DNA from: Cylindrobasidium torrendii FP15055 ss-10
Taxonomy: Eukaryota > Basidiomycota > Agaricomycetes > Agaricales > Physalacriaceae
Length of the DNA: 64,000 bases
Direction of reading: 5' to 3'
Assembly (NCBI GenBank): GCA_000934385.1
Contig: KN880560.1
Coordinates: 1-64,000 of the forward strand
Shown here in pieces: positions 37,329 through 47,953 of the stretch; the stretch's first letter is position 1, and each line of letters starts with the position of its first letter. The notes under the pieces are model-generated. The model searched no databases. It was not told the DNA's origin and saw only the letters and a list, made by a program, of their open reading frames with translations. A program made the position numbers and the translations under genes.

Positions 37329-38413
37329 CACTGCATGACCAAAACCCCGTGAATTTTGCACGGAGACCAAGTGAAAATTACATTTCACAGGGTTTCATAG
37401 AGCAACATAGTGAAATATTTTCACTTGGTTTCACCGTAGATATGCAATGCTTCGTATTCTCACAGGGTGGCCCTGTGAAAATGACAATGGCGGTTCGCTC
37501 TCAAAAATGGCTAAGTTCTGCTTCGCCTTGGAGCTCCCAGATGACGTCATAGGCGAGATAAAGCATGCCGATCGCTCCTCGCAGCTTTTGCCTTCCACCA
37601 CCACGACCGATGTCGACCGTCCTTCTGTGCCCGACGTCTGCTTCGTTGCCCGCGCCGCTTTGTCGCCATCGTCCGCCTCCCACCGCTAATGCTGCCGAAC
37701 ACTGTCGTCGCTGACGCGCCGTTGCACCATCATTGCCGTCGTTGTCGCGTCGTTGCCCCCGCCATTGTCATCGCCCCCGCCATTGTCGTCGCCCCTGCCG
37801 CCGCTTCAGCACCCATATTCCGCCCTCGCCTTCCTCCTTGTTTTACCTCCGCTGCCCCGCCTCCCCGTATGCCATCCCGCCGCCATGAAATCAGGTGTGT
37901 TGTGATTCCATTGGCCAATTGATGCCCCACTGATATCTACTCCCCGCTCCACTGTCCGCCTGCCTATGAACTCATCTTTATGTAGCCCCTCCCCACTTAT
38001 AGTATACACCTTATCCCATTATCCGTCCATTGTATTCTGTGTATGTTAGTTATATAGACTTGACAATTAAACATTTCTTGCTATCTCCCAGAGGCATTCT
38101 ACAAGCATCTAAGTGTTATTCTCTTGAGAAGGCAGTGAAATGTACTATGATTACCCGTGAAGCTCCATGTCAGAAACCTTGTCCACTTCACTGAGAAACC
38201 CAGTGAAAGTCCCTCTGTGTTTGAAATCCCAGACCCTGTGAAAGTGAAAGTTTTCACTGTGGTTCTCTCAGTGAAATTGCACAGGTTTCTTTCACGGGGT
38301 ACCCTGTGAACCACCGAGGTTCCTTGGCAATTCTCACCATGAATTACGATGAATTTCACGCCTAATCTACGTGAGCTGCATTGTTTTTTTCACGGGGTTT
38401 AGTGCACGCAGTG
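37329..38413. mobile_element. Non-autonomous CACTA-like (EnSpm) DNA transposon, 1,085 bp
   Basis: The ends are inverted repeats of 25 bp with 21 matches: the left begins CACTGCATG and the right, read inward on the other strand, CACTGCGTG; both then reach AAACCCCGTGAA. The element is flanked on both sides by GAG (37326-37328 and 38414-38416), a 3-bp target duplication as CACTA elements make. Both subterminal zones are crowded with GTGAAA/TTTCAC words in either orientation, like the subterminal repeats transposases of this group bind. The interior has a C-rich GTCGTC/GCCATT simple-sequence stretch at about 37600-37860 and no transposase, so it must depend on an enzyme coded elsewhere. Confidence 0.85.
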
Positions 38414-38545
38414 GAGGGTTGGTAACAGTTGTACTGCCAGCCGCGGGCTCACCCATTTCGAGATCATCCCATTCAAAGCCCTTCCAAGTGAAACGATTTT
38501 TCTTCTTTCTAGAAGCTGCCAAACGTCTGATGTCACGGTGGGACA

Positions 38546-38564
38546 GGATAGGATAGGATAGGAT
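38546..38564. repeat. (GGATA)n microsatellite
   Basis: Nearly four perfect GGATA units in the 3' flank of the second HMG gene. A short ATT repeat follows near 38633. Confidence 0.7.
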
Positions 38565-38685
38565 TGTGTATTTGACTCCGGGGCCCTCGAAGCAACAAAT
38601 GAAGCTGCGCGTGTTCGAATCGAGATGGACTAACATTATTATTATTGCACGGCTCTCATATGTCTACTAAGCAGCTAATATATAC

Positions 38686-39870
38686 TCAACAAGACGGACT
38701 GGGCCACCATATCGTCTTCGCATCGACATCGCGAGCCCGCTGTGCCCTCTCGTACTCGTCCGCAAACGGAGGTGGCCGAGCGAACACCAGGTTCAGCTCA
38801 CTGCAAATATCATCTATCATCTGAAGAGTGGACTCGGACTCCATCCCGTCCTGCGCGAAGAGCATAGAATTCGACCATACAGGTGGCTGCTCGAGAAAGT
38901 TGTCTTTAGACTGCTCCACTATCGCTGGAAGGGAACAAGTAGTCATGCGGCTCGACGATGCCGCAGAGCTGGGCGCGGGGCTCGACTGATAATCGTCCTA
39001 TGATAAAGTAAGCCTCGCGCGTCACGAACAAAGCAGGACCCGCGCCACATACGTTCCAAAAGTCGAAAGGCTGATTGTAAAAGTCCGGCGTAGGCGGCGA
39101 GAAGTAGGCTGGGAGGATCCCAGTGGGAGGCCGCTGGTAGATAGTACGATCCTGGGAACAAACAGATCAGCAGCGGCCCCGTTTAACCAACGTTCGACAA
39201 CATGGAGATTGGACATACGATAGAGGGCTGCGTAGGCATGGATTCGTGAATTTTGGCAGGCTCCCAAGCAGGAGGAGACAGCGACAGCGACGACAATGTT
39301 CCAGAGCTCGGCGTGGGAGGCGAACGCGACGTCGAATCCAGCTTCTTGTCTTTGCGTTTCTGGCGCTGGAAATCGATGCGTTCCATCGTCTGGGCTGCTT
39401 TGAGCGCCTCCTCTGCCGCAGCGGTGTCGCGTCCGGTTTTGAGAGCAGAAGCAATATCTTCACGCAGCGCCTGGCATTTCGCAGTCCTGCGTACCGAGTT
39501 GCGCGGGATCTTGGGAGCCTTGGATCGGTGCTGAGGACTGAACTTGTATCCGGGATATTTGATCTCATGTTTGCGCGTTTCTTCTGCTGCGAGGTCGAAC
39601 CAGGGCTTCTTCTCCTCGTCAGACATTGCATGCCATGATTCGGAAGTGACAACAGATACGTCGGCTTGGTGAGTTTTCGAAGCTCTTGACACATCGCACT
39701 GCGGTAGAGCATATACGCGTTTGGTGGACGCGGGATACGCGAAGGAGCGCTAGAAGTAGTGCGCTTTGACGGAGAAACTGAGTGCTTGTTAAGACAACTT
39801 CAGGTTATGAAGGAAAGACAAAGTGCCTACCATCCACTGGAGACCGATTTGGAGTAGTGGGGGCGCTCAT
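38686..39870 (-). pseudogene. HMG-box gene 2, broken by one frameshift inside the box
   Basis: Exons 39870-39831, 39777-39219, 39151-39053 and 38997-38686 have good splice sites and phases if one missing base is allowed. The box starts well (IPRPPNAYMLYRSAMCQELR) but the rest, ADVSVVTSESWHAMSDEEKK, lies in another frame. The break falls between about 39668 and 39690, next to a run of four A. As written, translation would run on in the wrong frame to 39167. Everything downstream, including a last exon with DDICSELNLVFARPPPF, stays open in the right frame, so this is a single lesion: a recent pseudogene, a strain allele or a sequencing error. It is a paralogue of the HMG gene at 35224-36419. 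Confidence 0.75.
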
Positions 39871-40854
39871 CTTGAGAGCGAAGAAAGACAGTCGCCTGAC
39901 TTGAAAGTTCAGCTTTTATGGCTCATTGGCACGGCCAAACGCGCAAGGCCTTTGAGGTTTCACACCCCTGCTACTACATATGCCAGGGATCCGCATCGTT
40001 GATGGGCTATAACTTTGACCGGCATCAATGGGCATCTGTAAGGAAAGATTATATAGGAAAGAAACGGTGGGCTCCGGTGGGGAAAAAAGCAAACTAATCT
40101 GAAATGACCGCGCGCCTCCCCTAGTACGCCCCCATTGACGCTTGTCCTCATGTCCCCTCATGTCCCCTCTGCCGCCTTCCCCATGTGGGGGGGTTAGCAG
40201 ATGGAAGACCTGTGGAAGACGTATTTAATCAATGTCCTGCTCGATCAGTGGCACCATTCGCGCACCTGAAAAGCTACTTACCGTAGATAGACGTGTATAT
40301 TAATCGATGGACCGTCTCATATCACACCGTAGACAAAGCTGTCTTAACACTGACACATCCACTCGACGGTTCTGCTAAGACTGTGCACTTAGGACTACTA
40401 AAATGAACGAAAAAGGCCGGCTCTTTGTCCACCTGCATTGCATCCCTGATACATATTGTCCGCGGCCACTCAAGTAATCACGGATGAGGCGTTGCGAGTA
40501 ACAGCTCTCTGTAACCTCGTGGTCTGTACACAAACTAGGAAATTAATTCTCTTCTCCCCTTCATTTCGGCCTCGTGTTGGCCTCGGGGCGGGGTCAATCA
40601 TCGACACATCGACATGGAAATCGCGAAATGAAAACGCGGACTTGCCAAAAGTGGGGGCTGAATATTGTAGTAAGTAAAAACAGAAGCCGTACTCTTCAAG
40701 AATATCAGACTGCCATGAACGTTACCAGTAAGTACATGGGTCTATTATATGGTATAGGTATAAGATGTTCAATCGCAAGTCCGGGTATCTAATCCGAATC
40801 AAATGAATATACATAAGTAGAGAAGGAAATTTTTGGAAATTGGGGTTCAGTACT
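39871..40854. other. Intergenic, about 1 kb
   Basis: No gene recognised; frames are short and unspliced. Confidence 0.5.
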
Positions 40855-41158
40855 TCAGTTCCCCGATTGTGCCCATAGCACAGAGTAGCGTTCATTGTTG
40901 AGCTGCACTGCGGCACCTCCACCGAGGGGTACTACAGAGGTCGCATTGACCATGGGCGACGGTCCGGTCTGCACCCCACAGCCTGCGCACGGCGCCGTTG
41001 CGTGGGGGAGAGGCTTAGTCCTCATCCTCGGCGCGTTGGGCGCGGCCATATAATAAGCGGCTGGATTTCCCTGTGGAACGAAGTGATCAGCGCCACATAG
41101 CTATGTATAAAGGAAGACGGCGTGTTTTGAAATTCGCGTCACTTACGAAGGTCGCCAT
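40855..41158 (-). CDS. Small 75-residue protein of unknown function
   Basis: A 12-bp first exon (41158-41147, Met-Ala-Thr-Phe) splices over a 76-bp intron with GTAAGT donor to exon 2 (41070-40855). The product has a C-A-G-C pair, then a stretch TSVVPLGGGAAVQLNNERY ending in VLWAQSGN. It could be a tiny metal-binding or beta-structured protein; I recognise no family. Support comes from the clean splice sites and the structured look of the C-terminal half. Confidence 0.5.
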
Positions 41159-41748
41159 AGGTGATAGTCGCAGGGGATAGACTCGCACGGGTGGGGTATG
41201 TGTAGGGTTCGTGAGGGTTCGTGGGACAGTGGGATTACGTCGTGGATGGACAATGAGCTGCCGAGGATGGTTGAACGAGTGAGCATCAAGGTAGTTGCAG
41301 TTGTGTGAGTACGCACCTGTTATTATCACTGCCAAATTGCGCTGATGCTTGGAGTAGTTATATGGCACGGTGGTGGGCGTACAAGAAACGAACGCGTCCC
41401 AGACAAGTTGACCTTTCTTATATATCGTCGCTCGCCTTGCGACCCTTGAACTAGCCGACCCTTACGCCCATTGTCATTCAGTCAAAGCAAACGGTTCAAT
41501 TGGAAATGTGGGCTCGGCACGCGTTGACTGTGGTTGTGATTACGGGTACACTGGCGCCGATTCTCTCTGGTTGCTTTACTCCAGATCCGCCGCGTTGCGC
41601 TGCAGTGGGATTGTTTTGAGCAAAATCAGAATGCAAGCAAGTCAATGCTGGGAGCCGGAAATCGGTCCTTCATAAGGTTGTCATCATTTTTTTGACCGTC
41701 CACTGATTACCTTGGTATATTCGTATAACCGTACTTCTGTGCGCTCCC
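41159..41748. other. Intergenic
   Basis: 5' flank of the small gene and 3' flank of VMA13. No gene. Confidence 0.5.
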
Positions 41749-43349
41749 CTACACGCTCACCCAAGGGTGGCTCACAATTTGTTGCACACTCATCAACGCC
41801 CGATATCTCACATCTGCATTCTCATGGCTCATCAACTCCATCACGCGCGCTTTGCCCCCAAGGTCCGTCACCAACTTCTTTCCGCGGTCACAGTGCTTGA
41901 CATACTGCCCAACATCCTGTGCCGCGACCGCGATAACCAGTGGCTCTTGAGCATCATTCAGCAGCTTCAGAAGATCCTTGAGGAGCTTGCAGTCGTTCTC
42001 GTTCAGCTTCAACGCGTTTTCCTTCCAGAACTCGTCCGACTCGTGTACCGGCGTCCAAGAGAGATGGCCAGAGCTCAGCTCCGAAGTATACTCATCCCAG
42101 GTCGAAAGCGATTCAAACCGGACAGTGAGCTCATCTTTGAGGTACTGGATGTCGTCCATGATGTCCTCGTCCGACCATTTTCTGCCGCTGAGGTTCTTGG
42201 TGAAAGGTAGTAGCTGCGACGCCAGCATAGCGGGGATGTTCGTTTCGGGCGCCTTGACAAGCAGATTGCGGAACGCTGCGACAATGATGCGAATGACCTT
42301 CTCCTTTGCAGCGCTCTTCGCAACCTCGATGAGCAGAGGAACAATGTTGCACTTTCTGCGAGAGGGTCAATGCGCAGCCGAAAGGTTGAACAACAACGCA
42401 CTTGTCGATCTGCTCGGCGATGTTCTGTTCAAAGGATAGGAGCCATATGCAGAAGGCCACCTGGTAGCTCATCTGCGACGATGGGTTGTGACGGAGGATT
42501 TCCAGGAAGCTTGAGCAAGTTAGAGCTCATCTGACTGTTGGCGACGGATAGCGTACCCATTTGTGATTCCCTGCATTTCCCATACCGCCTGGCGACAGTC
42601 CTGCCGCGTAAGGAGAGACTCTAAACATTGCACGGCCAGGTCGCGCTTGTTTACAGACGAGTGTTGGATGAAGTTGGAGATGGCGGTCAGATAGGTATGC
42701 AGGATGTGAGTCGGGAGCGGCGAGGTCTTGTCTCCGCTGTGTAGTGGTGAGCGGTCAATTTTGGGCAGTGCGGATGCACGTACGACAATAGGACCGTGAT
42801 GATCTGAGCGGCTTTGAGTTGCGTAAACTCGTCCTCGCTCTCAGAGAGGGCTCTAGTGTTGACTGTTAGAGTGTGCTGTGCTTGTAAACGGCAAACGCAC
42901 TTCAGAAGAGGTCCGTGGGGCAAGTCAGGCTCGGTTTCGGTGGTCCTTGTGTACAGTGAAACGCGCTCTTCATGGTCTGCAAGGAATCAGTTGGCATTTC
43001 GCATATCCAACGATGTCGTACCAGCGAGAGAGTCGGCAATTAGGACCAGGATGATCTGGATAGTGTCGACGCGGGTGAGCTTCTTGAGGAGGTGGAGATA
43101 GAGCAGCGCATATGTCGGACCATCAGACAGGAGAACCGACTCAATCTTCGTTTTCGGCTGGCGGTCGACCTTCTTTATGAGGGCCAATTCCTCCAAGGTG
43201 ACCAGATCGGCTCGCTGGTAACCCTGTTGGGGTATCAGCAGTGGGATTGGCAGACAGTTGCTCTTGCGCACCTCCCATGGTACCGACTTTGAGCGCACGT
43301 TGTTCGACGCCGACTTCAGGTAGTCGTTTGTCACCAGAGAGACCGACAT
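41749..43349 (-). CDS. VMA13: V-type proton ATPase subunit H
   Basis: Multi-exon minus-strand gene. Subunit H sits between V1 and Vo, couples ATP hydrolysis to proton pumping at the vacuole and silences V1 when it dissociates. The start at 43349 gives MSVSLVTNDYLKSASNNVRS. Exons carry LLLSDGPTYALLYLHLL-type sequence, DHEERVSLY, DLAVQCLESLLTRQDCRQAV, the family signature SSQMSYQVAFCIWLLSFEQN, KSAAKEKVIRIIVAAFRNLL, and a C-terminal armadillo-like part with FWKENALKLNEND, LLKLLNDAQEPLVIAVAAQD, YVKHCDRGKKLV and RVMELMSHENADVRYRAL. All landmarks are present and the gene seems intact. Confidence 0.95.
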
Positions 43350-44211
43350 CGTACCGGGGATGATGAGCGTTCAAGGAAGGAATGTGACCTCATCTCCGCG
43401 TGGTTCCCATCACCCACTTTGGGCCACAGCACCTGCCTTTAAAATCTTAATTTCAATTTTCGATGTAGATATGCAATCCTACCTAACTTGGGCATATTTA
43501 TCATAGTTTGGAGGGGGAAGTTATCCCCAGTCTGGTCCACGCACCATCTTGAGCGTACCGTAATAGTCCCAGTGAATCGTGATATCCAACGGAGCCTCGA
43601 GTCTGGACATATCTGCTGCTCGACCACGACTTGTCAGTGAGTCCTCTTGTATGAGTGTCGGGTAAATTTCTATTGAGTTACTTGCGCATATCTTGCAGAC
43701 GAAGCAACCGATACTTAAATCAACTAGAATTCGATTAACAATGCTTCAAAATGTTTGTACGCGACTAATGGGCTTCAACTTAGACTAGTATTGGAGTCAG
43801 TACTTATGACCACTGACGAGGCATCTCCGCCATACGAAGCCGTCAAGATTGAGCTACCTTCACATTACGCTGGTGCTGAGATGCCTAACTGCCGCCGAGT
43901 TCTGGCATCGTCTTGAAGTGTTCAGAGTATATTATTAACAATTATTGAGAGCTTGAGTTGGTCTGCAAGGGCCCTTGCCTCAGGAGCCACAACGCAGAGC
44001 CAACCTAAGCTTACTGGGACGCGTGTTTCCGTGGGAGAACGCCAAATAATGCGTCGAGTATGGAGCAAATTTCGAGGACAGTATTGAGCAGCAAGACTGG
44101 TCATATTTAATGGTGGGCGTTCAATTCGAGAGACCCATCCCAAGTTATGGTCATGATACCTGAGGCTGATGGCGCATTCGCGTGCGCGATCGCGCTGTGT
44201 CAGTGACCACC
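43350..44211. other. Intergenic, divergent promoters of VMA13 and TRAPPC13
   Basis: About 860 bp with no recognisable gene. Short frames at 43439-43627 and 43922-44143 look like noise. Confidence 0.5.
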
Positions 44212-46271
44212 ATGGAGGGACCTCAACATTTGCTTTCGCTCAAGGTCATGCGGGTTTCCGTAAGTTATGCAATGCAATTTCGAATTTGTGTCTGATCCAC
44301 GCAGCGCCCGACCTTGGCAAGTCACTGGGAGCCGTTCTACTCGAGCTCGCCATCCTTCTCAGTCTGTCCGCATTTACGCAATCAGGCGATGCGCTCTGAA
44401 CAGCCCTACAGGCCCACTCGACCGCATCAATAATGTCACTGCAGGGGAACAAGCCGCTCACTGGCCATCCGAAAACACTACGCGACTTTACGCAGGCCAA
44501 CGAGATGCTCACCCTCCCCGCGTCATTCGGCTCAATACAACTTGGCGAAACGTTCTCCAGCTGCTTATGTTTGAACAACGAAGCGCCAGCGGACGTGTCT
44601 GATATCAAGATGATAGCAGAGATACAGACGGCGTCGGCAAAGGTGTTGCTTGCAGAATTCGGCGGGGCTGCGCACCAGCTACCGGTTGGTGGAACGTCTG
44701 AGCATGTTGTCCATCACGAGATTAAAGAGCTTGGACAACACGTACTGGCATGCACTGTCACTTACAGACTACCCCCAAGCGTGCGTCCACCACCGCAAGC
44801 AGCAGAGGCCACTGGGGATCCGTCGATACAGATGTTTCGCAAGTTCTACAAGTTTGTGGTGCGTGTGCGCTCAAATCCCGCTTGACATTGTCTGAACGCC
44901 ACCTAGGTGACCAACCCTCTTTCCGTGAAGACTAAAGTGCACATCCCTCGCTCCCCATCCGCACTCATGGATATCCATGAACGTGACAAGGTCTTCCTGG
45001 AGGTTCATATACAAAACACCATGCACGAGCCGCTGTGGTTCGAGCGAATGGTGTTCGAGCCTGTCGACGGATGGTCTGTGCACGACGCGAACGGCCAAGA
45101 TGGTGGCTCCATCTTCGCCGATGCGATGGAACTCATGCAACCTCAAGATATGCGACAATATGTTTACATTGTGAACCCCAAAGCTGCCTCTCCCATCCCA
45201 CCCGTACAAACTCCTGGGAGTGTCATTCCTCTCGGCCGACTCGACATATCGTGGAGATCATCCTATGGCGAGCCAGGACGTCTCCTCACCTCAATGCTTT
45301 CCCGGCGAGTAGCAATACCGCAACAAACGCCGAGGATACCTGCTCCCCCAGCATCTGCTCTGCCCTCTTACCTCAAACGAGGTTCAATAACATCCACATC
45401 TTCACCAGCTTCAAGTTCTCGTCCAGCATCCCCGGCTCAATCCAGACCAAATTCGCCATTCAAGAATCGACCCAACTCAGCGGCAGCGACGGTTGGTGCA
45501 CGTCTCCAGTCTCCGCCTCCACCTCTTCCTGGTCAGCCCGGTGGAACAGCTATCGATGTCTCGCTACTCGTCCGGCAAATAGACCACGACAACATCACGC
45601 TTGAGAAGCCATTTCCTGTTACATATTCCTTGCATGTGCAGTCCGCCATACCCTTTGAGAAGCGGCACTGTGATCGTGTGTTGACGCTCGCCGTACAACA
45701 CATACTACCGCCCCGTTCTGTGCCGCCGCCGCCTTCCGTCCAGAGTGTGAGCGTGGCATCAACGGAGCCATTCACCAGAATATCTATAGACTCGCTTGGA
45801 ACACATTCGCCAACGAGTATGTCGCCCACCTCATCCACACATACCACTCCTGTTGCACAGACGCGCTCGCTGCCGCCATTGACGATTGAACCGAGGCAGA
45901 CGCTGTCAGATATCACTCTGGAGGGACCGGCTGTTGGCATCAGCTTTCCATCACCAATTGGGGCAGCGAGGGGGTCGCAGGGAATCTGCCCTGTAGGTCC
46001 TTCGACGCGTGTGCTCGAGAGATTGAGGCTCGGCGACTTGGATGCCCAAGTACCCCAGCCCCAGCGCAAGGTTGCTGGTTCTATCGACTTTGATTTGGAC
46101 TTCATGCCGCTGAAGGATGGATGGAGCGCATTTGGGGGGCTGAGGATACTTCTGGTGGACGACGTATATGTGGATAAGGGTCAGGAAGATGGTGCTCTAC
46201 GGAAACCAGCAGGAAGGGCGCAGGTGCTGAAGGAGTGGGACGTCACGGCGGAGGCTTGGGTACCATGTTGA
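44212..46271 (+). CDS. TRAPPC13: TRAPPC13, trafficking protein particle complex subunit 13
   Basis: Four exons (44212-44259, 44305-44361, 44412-44858, 44907-46271) give 638 residues. This is the DUF974 family, a subunit of metazoan TRAPP III with fungal homologues, acting in ER-Golgi and autophagy trafficking. Landmarks are HLLSLKVMRVSRPTLAS at the start, SFGSIQLGETFSSCLCLNNE, GQHVLACTVTYRLPP, FRKFYKFVVTNPLSVKTKVH and a late PLKDGWSAFGGLRILLVDD. A Ser/Pro-rich disordered insert of about 80 residues lies near residues 330-410, and another Ser/Thr/Pro-rich stretch follows later. Confidence 0.92.
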
Positions 46272-46570
46272 CATTCTGGATGGTGTTTCTCTCGTCTTCT
46301 GCAATTTGTTGTGACCGCCCGAGCCCTGTCTGCGAGACGCCGGAGTGACAACAACATATCGATATGGCCTTTCGAGGAATTGACGAAGCAACCACAGGCT
46401 TGGCAACGGGCTTCCCAGCCGTTGGCGAGAGTGCTAACAGTTGACATCATGTCGCCCGCTTCCGCGGTAGCTACTCCAATGGTGTCAGGCAGCATTTTCA
46501 TCGTTCATACATAAGAACATGTTGCCCACGCGCGAACTTGCTTTCGCTCTTTTCTCTCAGACCTCTTACT

Positions 46571-47566
46571 ATGAACCGGGCTTGGGCCATTGCCTTCGTC
46601 GCCTTTGCCGTCTCTTCCGTACTCGGTGCTAAGCCATACGCCGATGGAGACACTTCTGGATGTGGCATTGAACACGATTTTTGGGGGCTCCCTCATCATC
46701 TCGACATCGAAAGCAGCGGCCAGAAGCGCTCATACTACATCCATCTCCCATGGGACTACGACCCAAATCACCACTACCCTGTCGTATTTGGATTCCATGG
46801 CGCCGGGACGTCTGGCCACTATTTTGACGTTGACACTTTGTTATCCCTGCCTCTGTTTAGCTCCTCAAAAATCATGATTTATCCTGACGGGGTTCATGGG
46901 ACATGGGCGGGCCCGAGCTATGCGCACACAACCATCAAGCAGGATCTCCAGTTCGTCTGGGATATCCTGGCACACCTCCGCGCAAAATATTGTATCAATT
47001 CTGCGCGTGTGTACGCGGCGGGCTTTTCGAATGGGGCCGGGTTTCTCGATACGCTGGCTTGTAATGCAACCGTGGGCGGGGAGTTTGCAGCTTTCGCGCC
47101 GGCGGCGGGTGTATACTATACAGAACCGGATGGGGCGTGTAAGCCAGCAAGAAACACGACGCCTTTTCTCGAGTTTCATGGAATGAAGGATACGAGCGCT
47201 CCATATGACGGCGGCAAAGGGCACGGTGGCAAGTTGCCGTCGATTGAGGACTGGTTAGATTTGTGGGCGGATAGGAATGGGTGTGGGAACAAGCCGACAC
47301 AAAGTGATTTTGAGGAAGGGAAGGTCCATCATCTTTCATATGAGTGCAAGGGTGAGCAAGGCAAGGGAGCGCTGCAGCATTGGAGAGTAGACGACATGGG
47401 TACGTTTGATCATTCACATCCCGAGATACGCGGGGTATCTGACGGTGCACGACTAGGGCATGTCTGGCCTGCGAAACATCCTAATCTCTCTGGTGGAAAG
47501 CCGGCACATATTTCCGCTGGCCTTCTGGCCATGCAATTTTTTGACCAGTTTGTGCGACCAGCGTGA
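46571..47566 (+). CDS. Secreted CE1-family esterase (feruloyl-esterase-like), copy 1
   Basis: Two exons (46571-47399, 47457-47566), 312 residues. The first ~20 residues (MNRAWAIAFVAFAVSSVLGA) form a signal peptide. The body is the carbohydrate esterase family 1 / PHB-depolymerase-like fold: YYIHLPWDYDP, VVFGFHGAGTSG, the nucleophile elbow AAGFSNGAGFLDTLACNATV with Ser in G-x-S-x-G, and HVWP near the end with the probable catalytic His. Such enzymes remove ferulic or acetyl groups from plant cell-wall xylan, which suits a plant-litter or wood degrader. There is no carbohydrate-binding module. Tandem paralogue follows at 47954. Confidence 0.9.
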   Translation: MNRAWAIAFVAFAVSSVLGAKPYADGDTSGCGIEHDFWGLPHHLDIESSGQKRSYYIHLPWDYDPNHHYPVVFGFHGAGTSGHYFDVDTLLSLPLFSSSKIMIYPDGVHGTWAGPSYAHTTIKQDLQFVWDILAHLRAKYCINSARVYAAGFSNGAGFLDTLACNATVGGEFAAFAPAAGVYYTEPDGACKPARNTTPFLEFHGMKDTSAPYDGGKGHGGKLPSIEDWLDLWADRNGCGNKPTQSDFEEGKVHHLSYECKGEQGKGALQHWRVDDMGTFDHSHPEIRGVSDGARLGHVWPAKHPNLSGGKPAHISAGLLAMQFFDQFVRPA

Positions 47567-47953
47567 TGCTTCTGCAACCCTCGACGTTCTCTTCGAATGG
47601 ACGCATGTACGATTCTATACTACATTAGACACCACATTCCATGCTTAGCCTTATCTAGCCTCTTGCGGGAATTTATCAGCTCAAGGAGTGAACGTTGAAC
47701 AACAAGTGAACAAGGTCAGAACAAGGTTACAGTCAGAGACTCCATTACGGATCATGGCTATCGATCGCGCCGTTGAAGATTTGGCTCCACGGAGCTCGAA
47801 AGCGATGCAGGGATTGCAACCATCACCGAAATAAACAACAAACGCGTGTTCGGGCCACAGTTTGCCAAGCCCTTTTGCCCCAGCCTGCATGTGCACGCAA
47901 AAGATAAATTGAGTAGTTTGCGACTTTCTTTCTTTCTACCACCATTCTCTATC
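47567..47953. other. Intergenic between the two esterases
   Basis: Promoter region of esterase copy 2. No gene. Confidence 0.5.

Noticed and set aside
39183..39720. An intron that would rescue HMG gene 2
   Set aside because: The two frames meet within about 20 bases, too short for an intron, and no suitable GT and AG pair exists there.
35224..39870. Calling the HMG pair a mating-type locus
   Set aside because: Basidiomycete mating loci are defined by homeodomain and pheromone/receptor genes; none are seen here.
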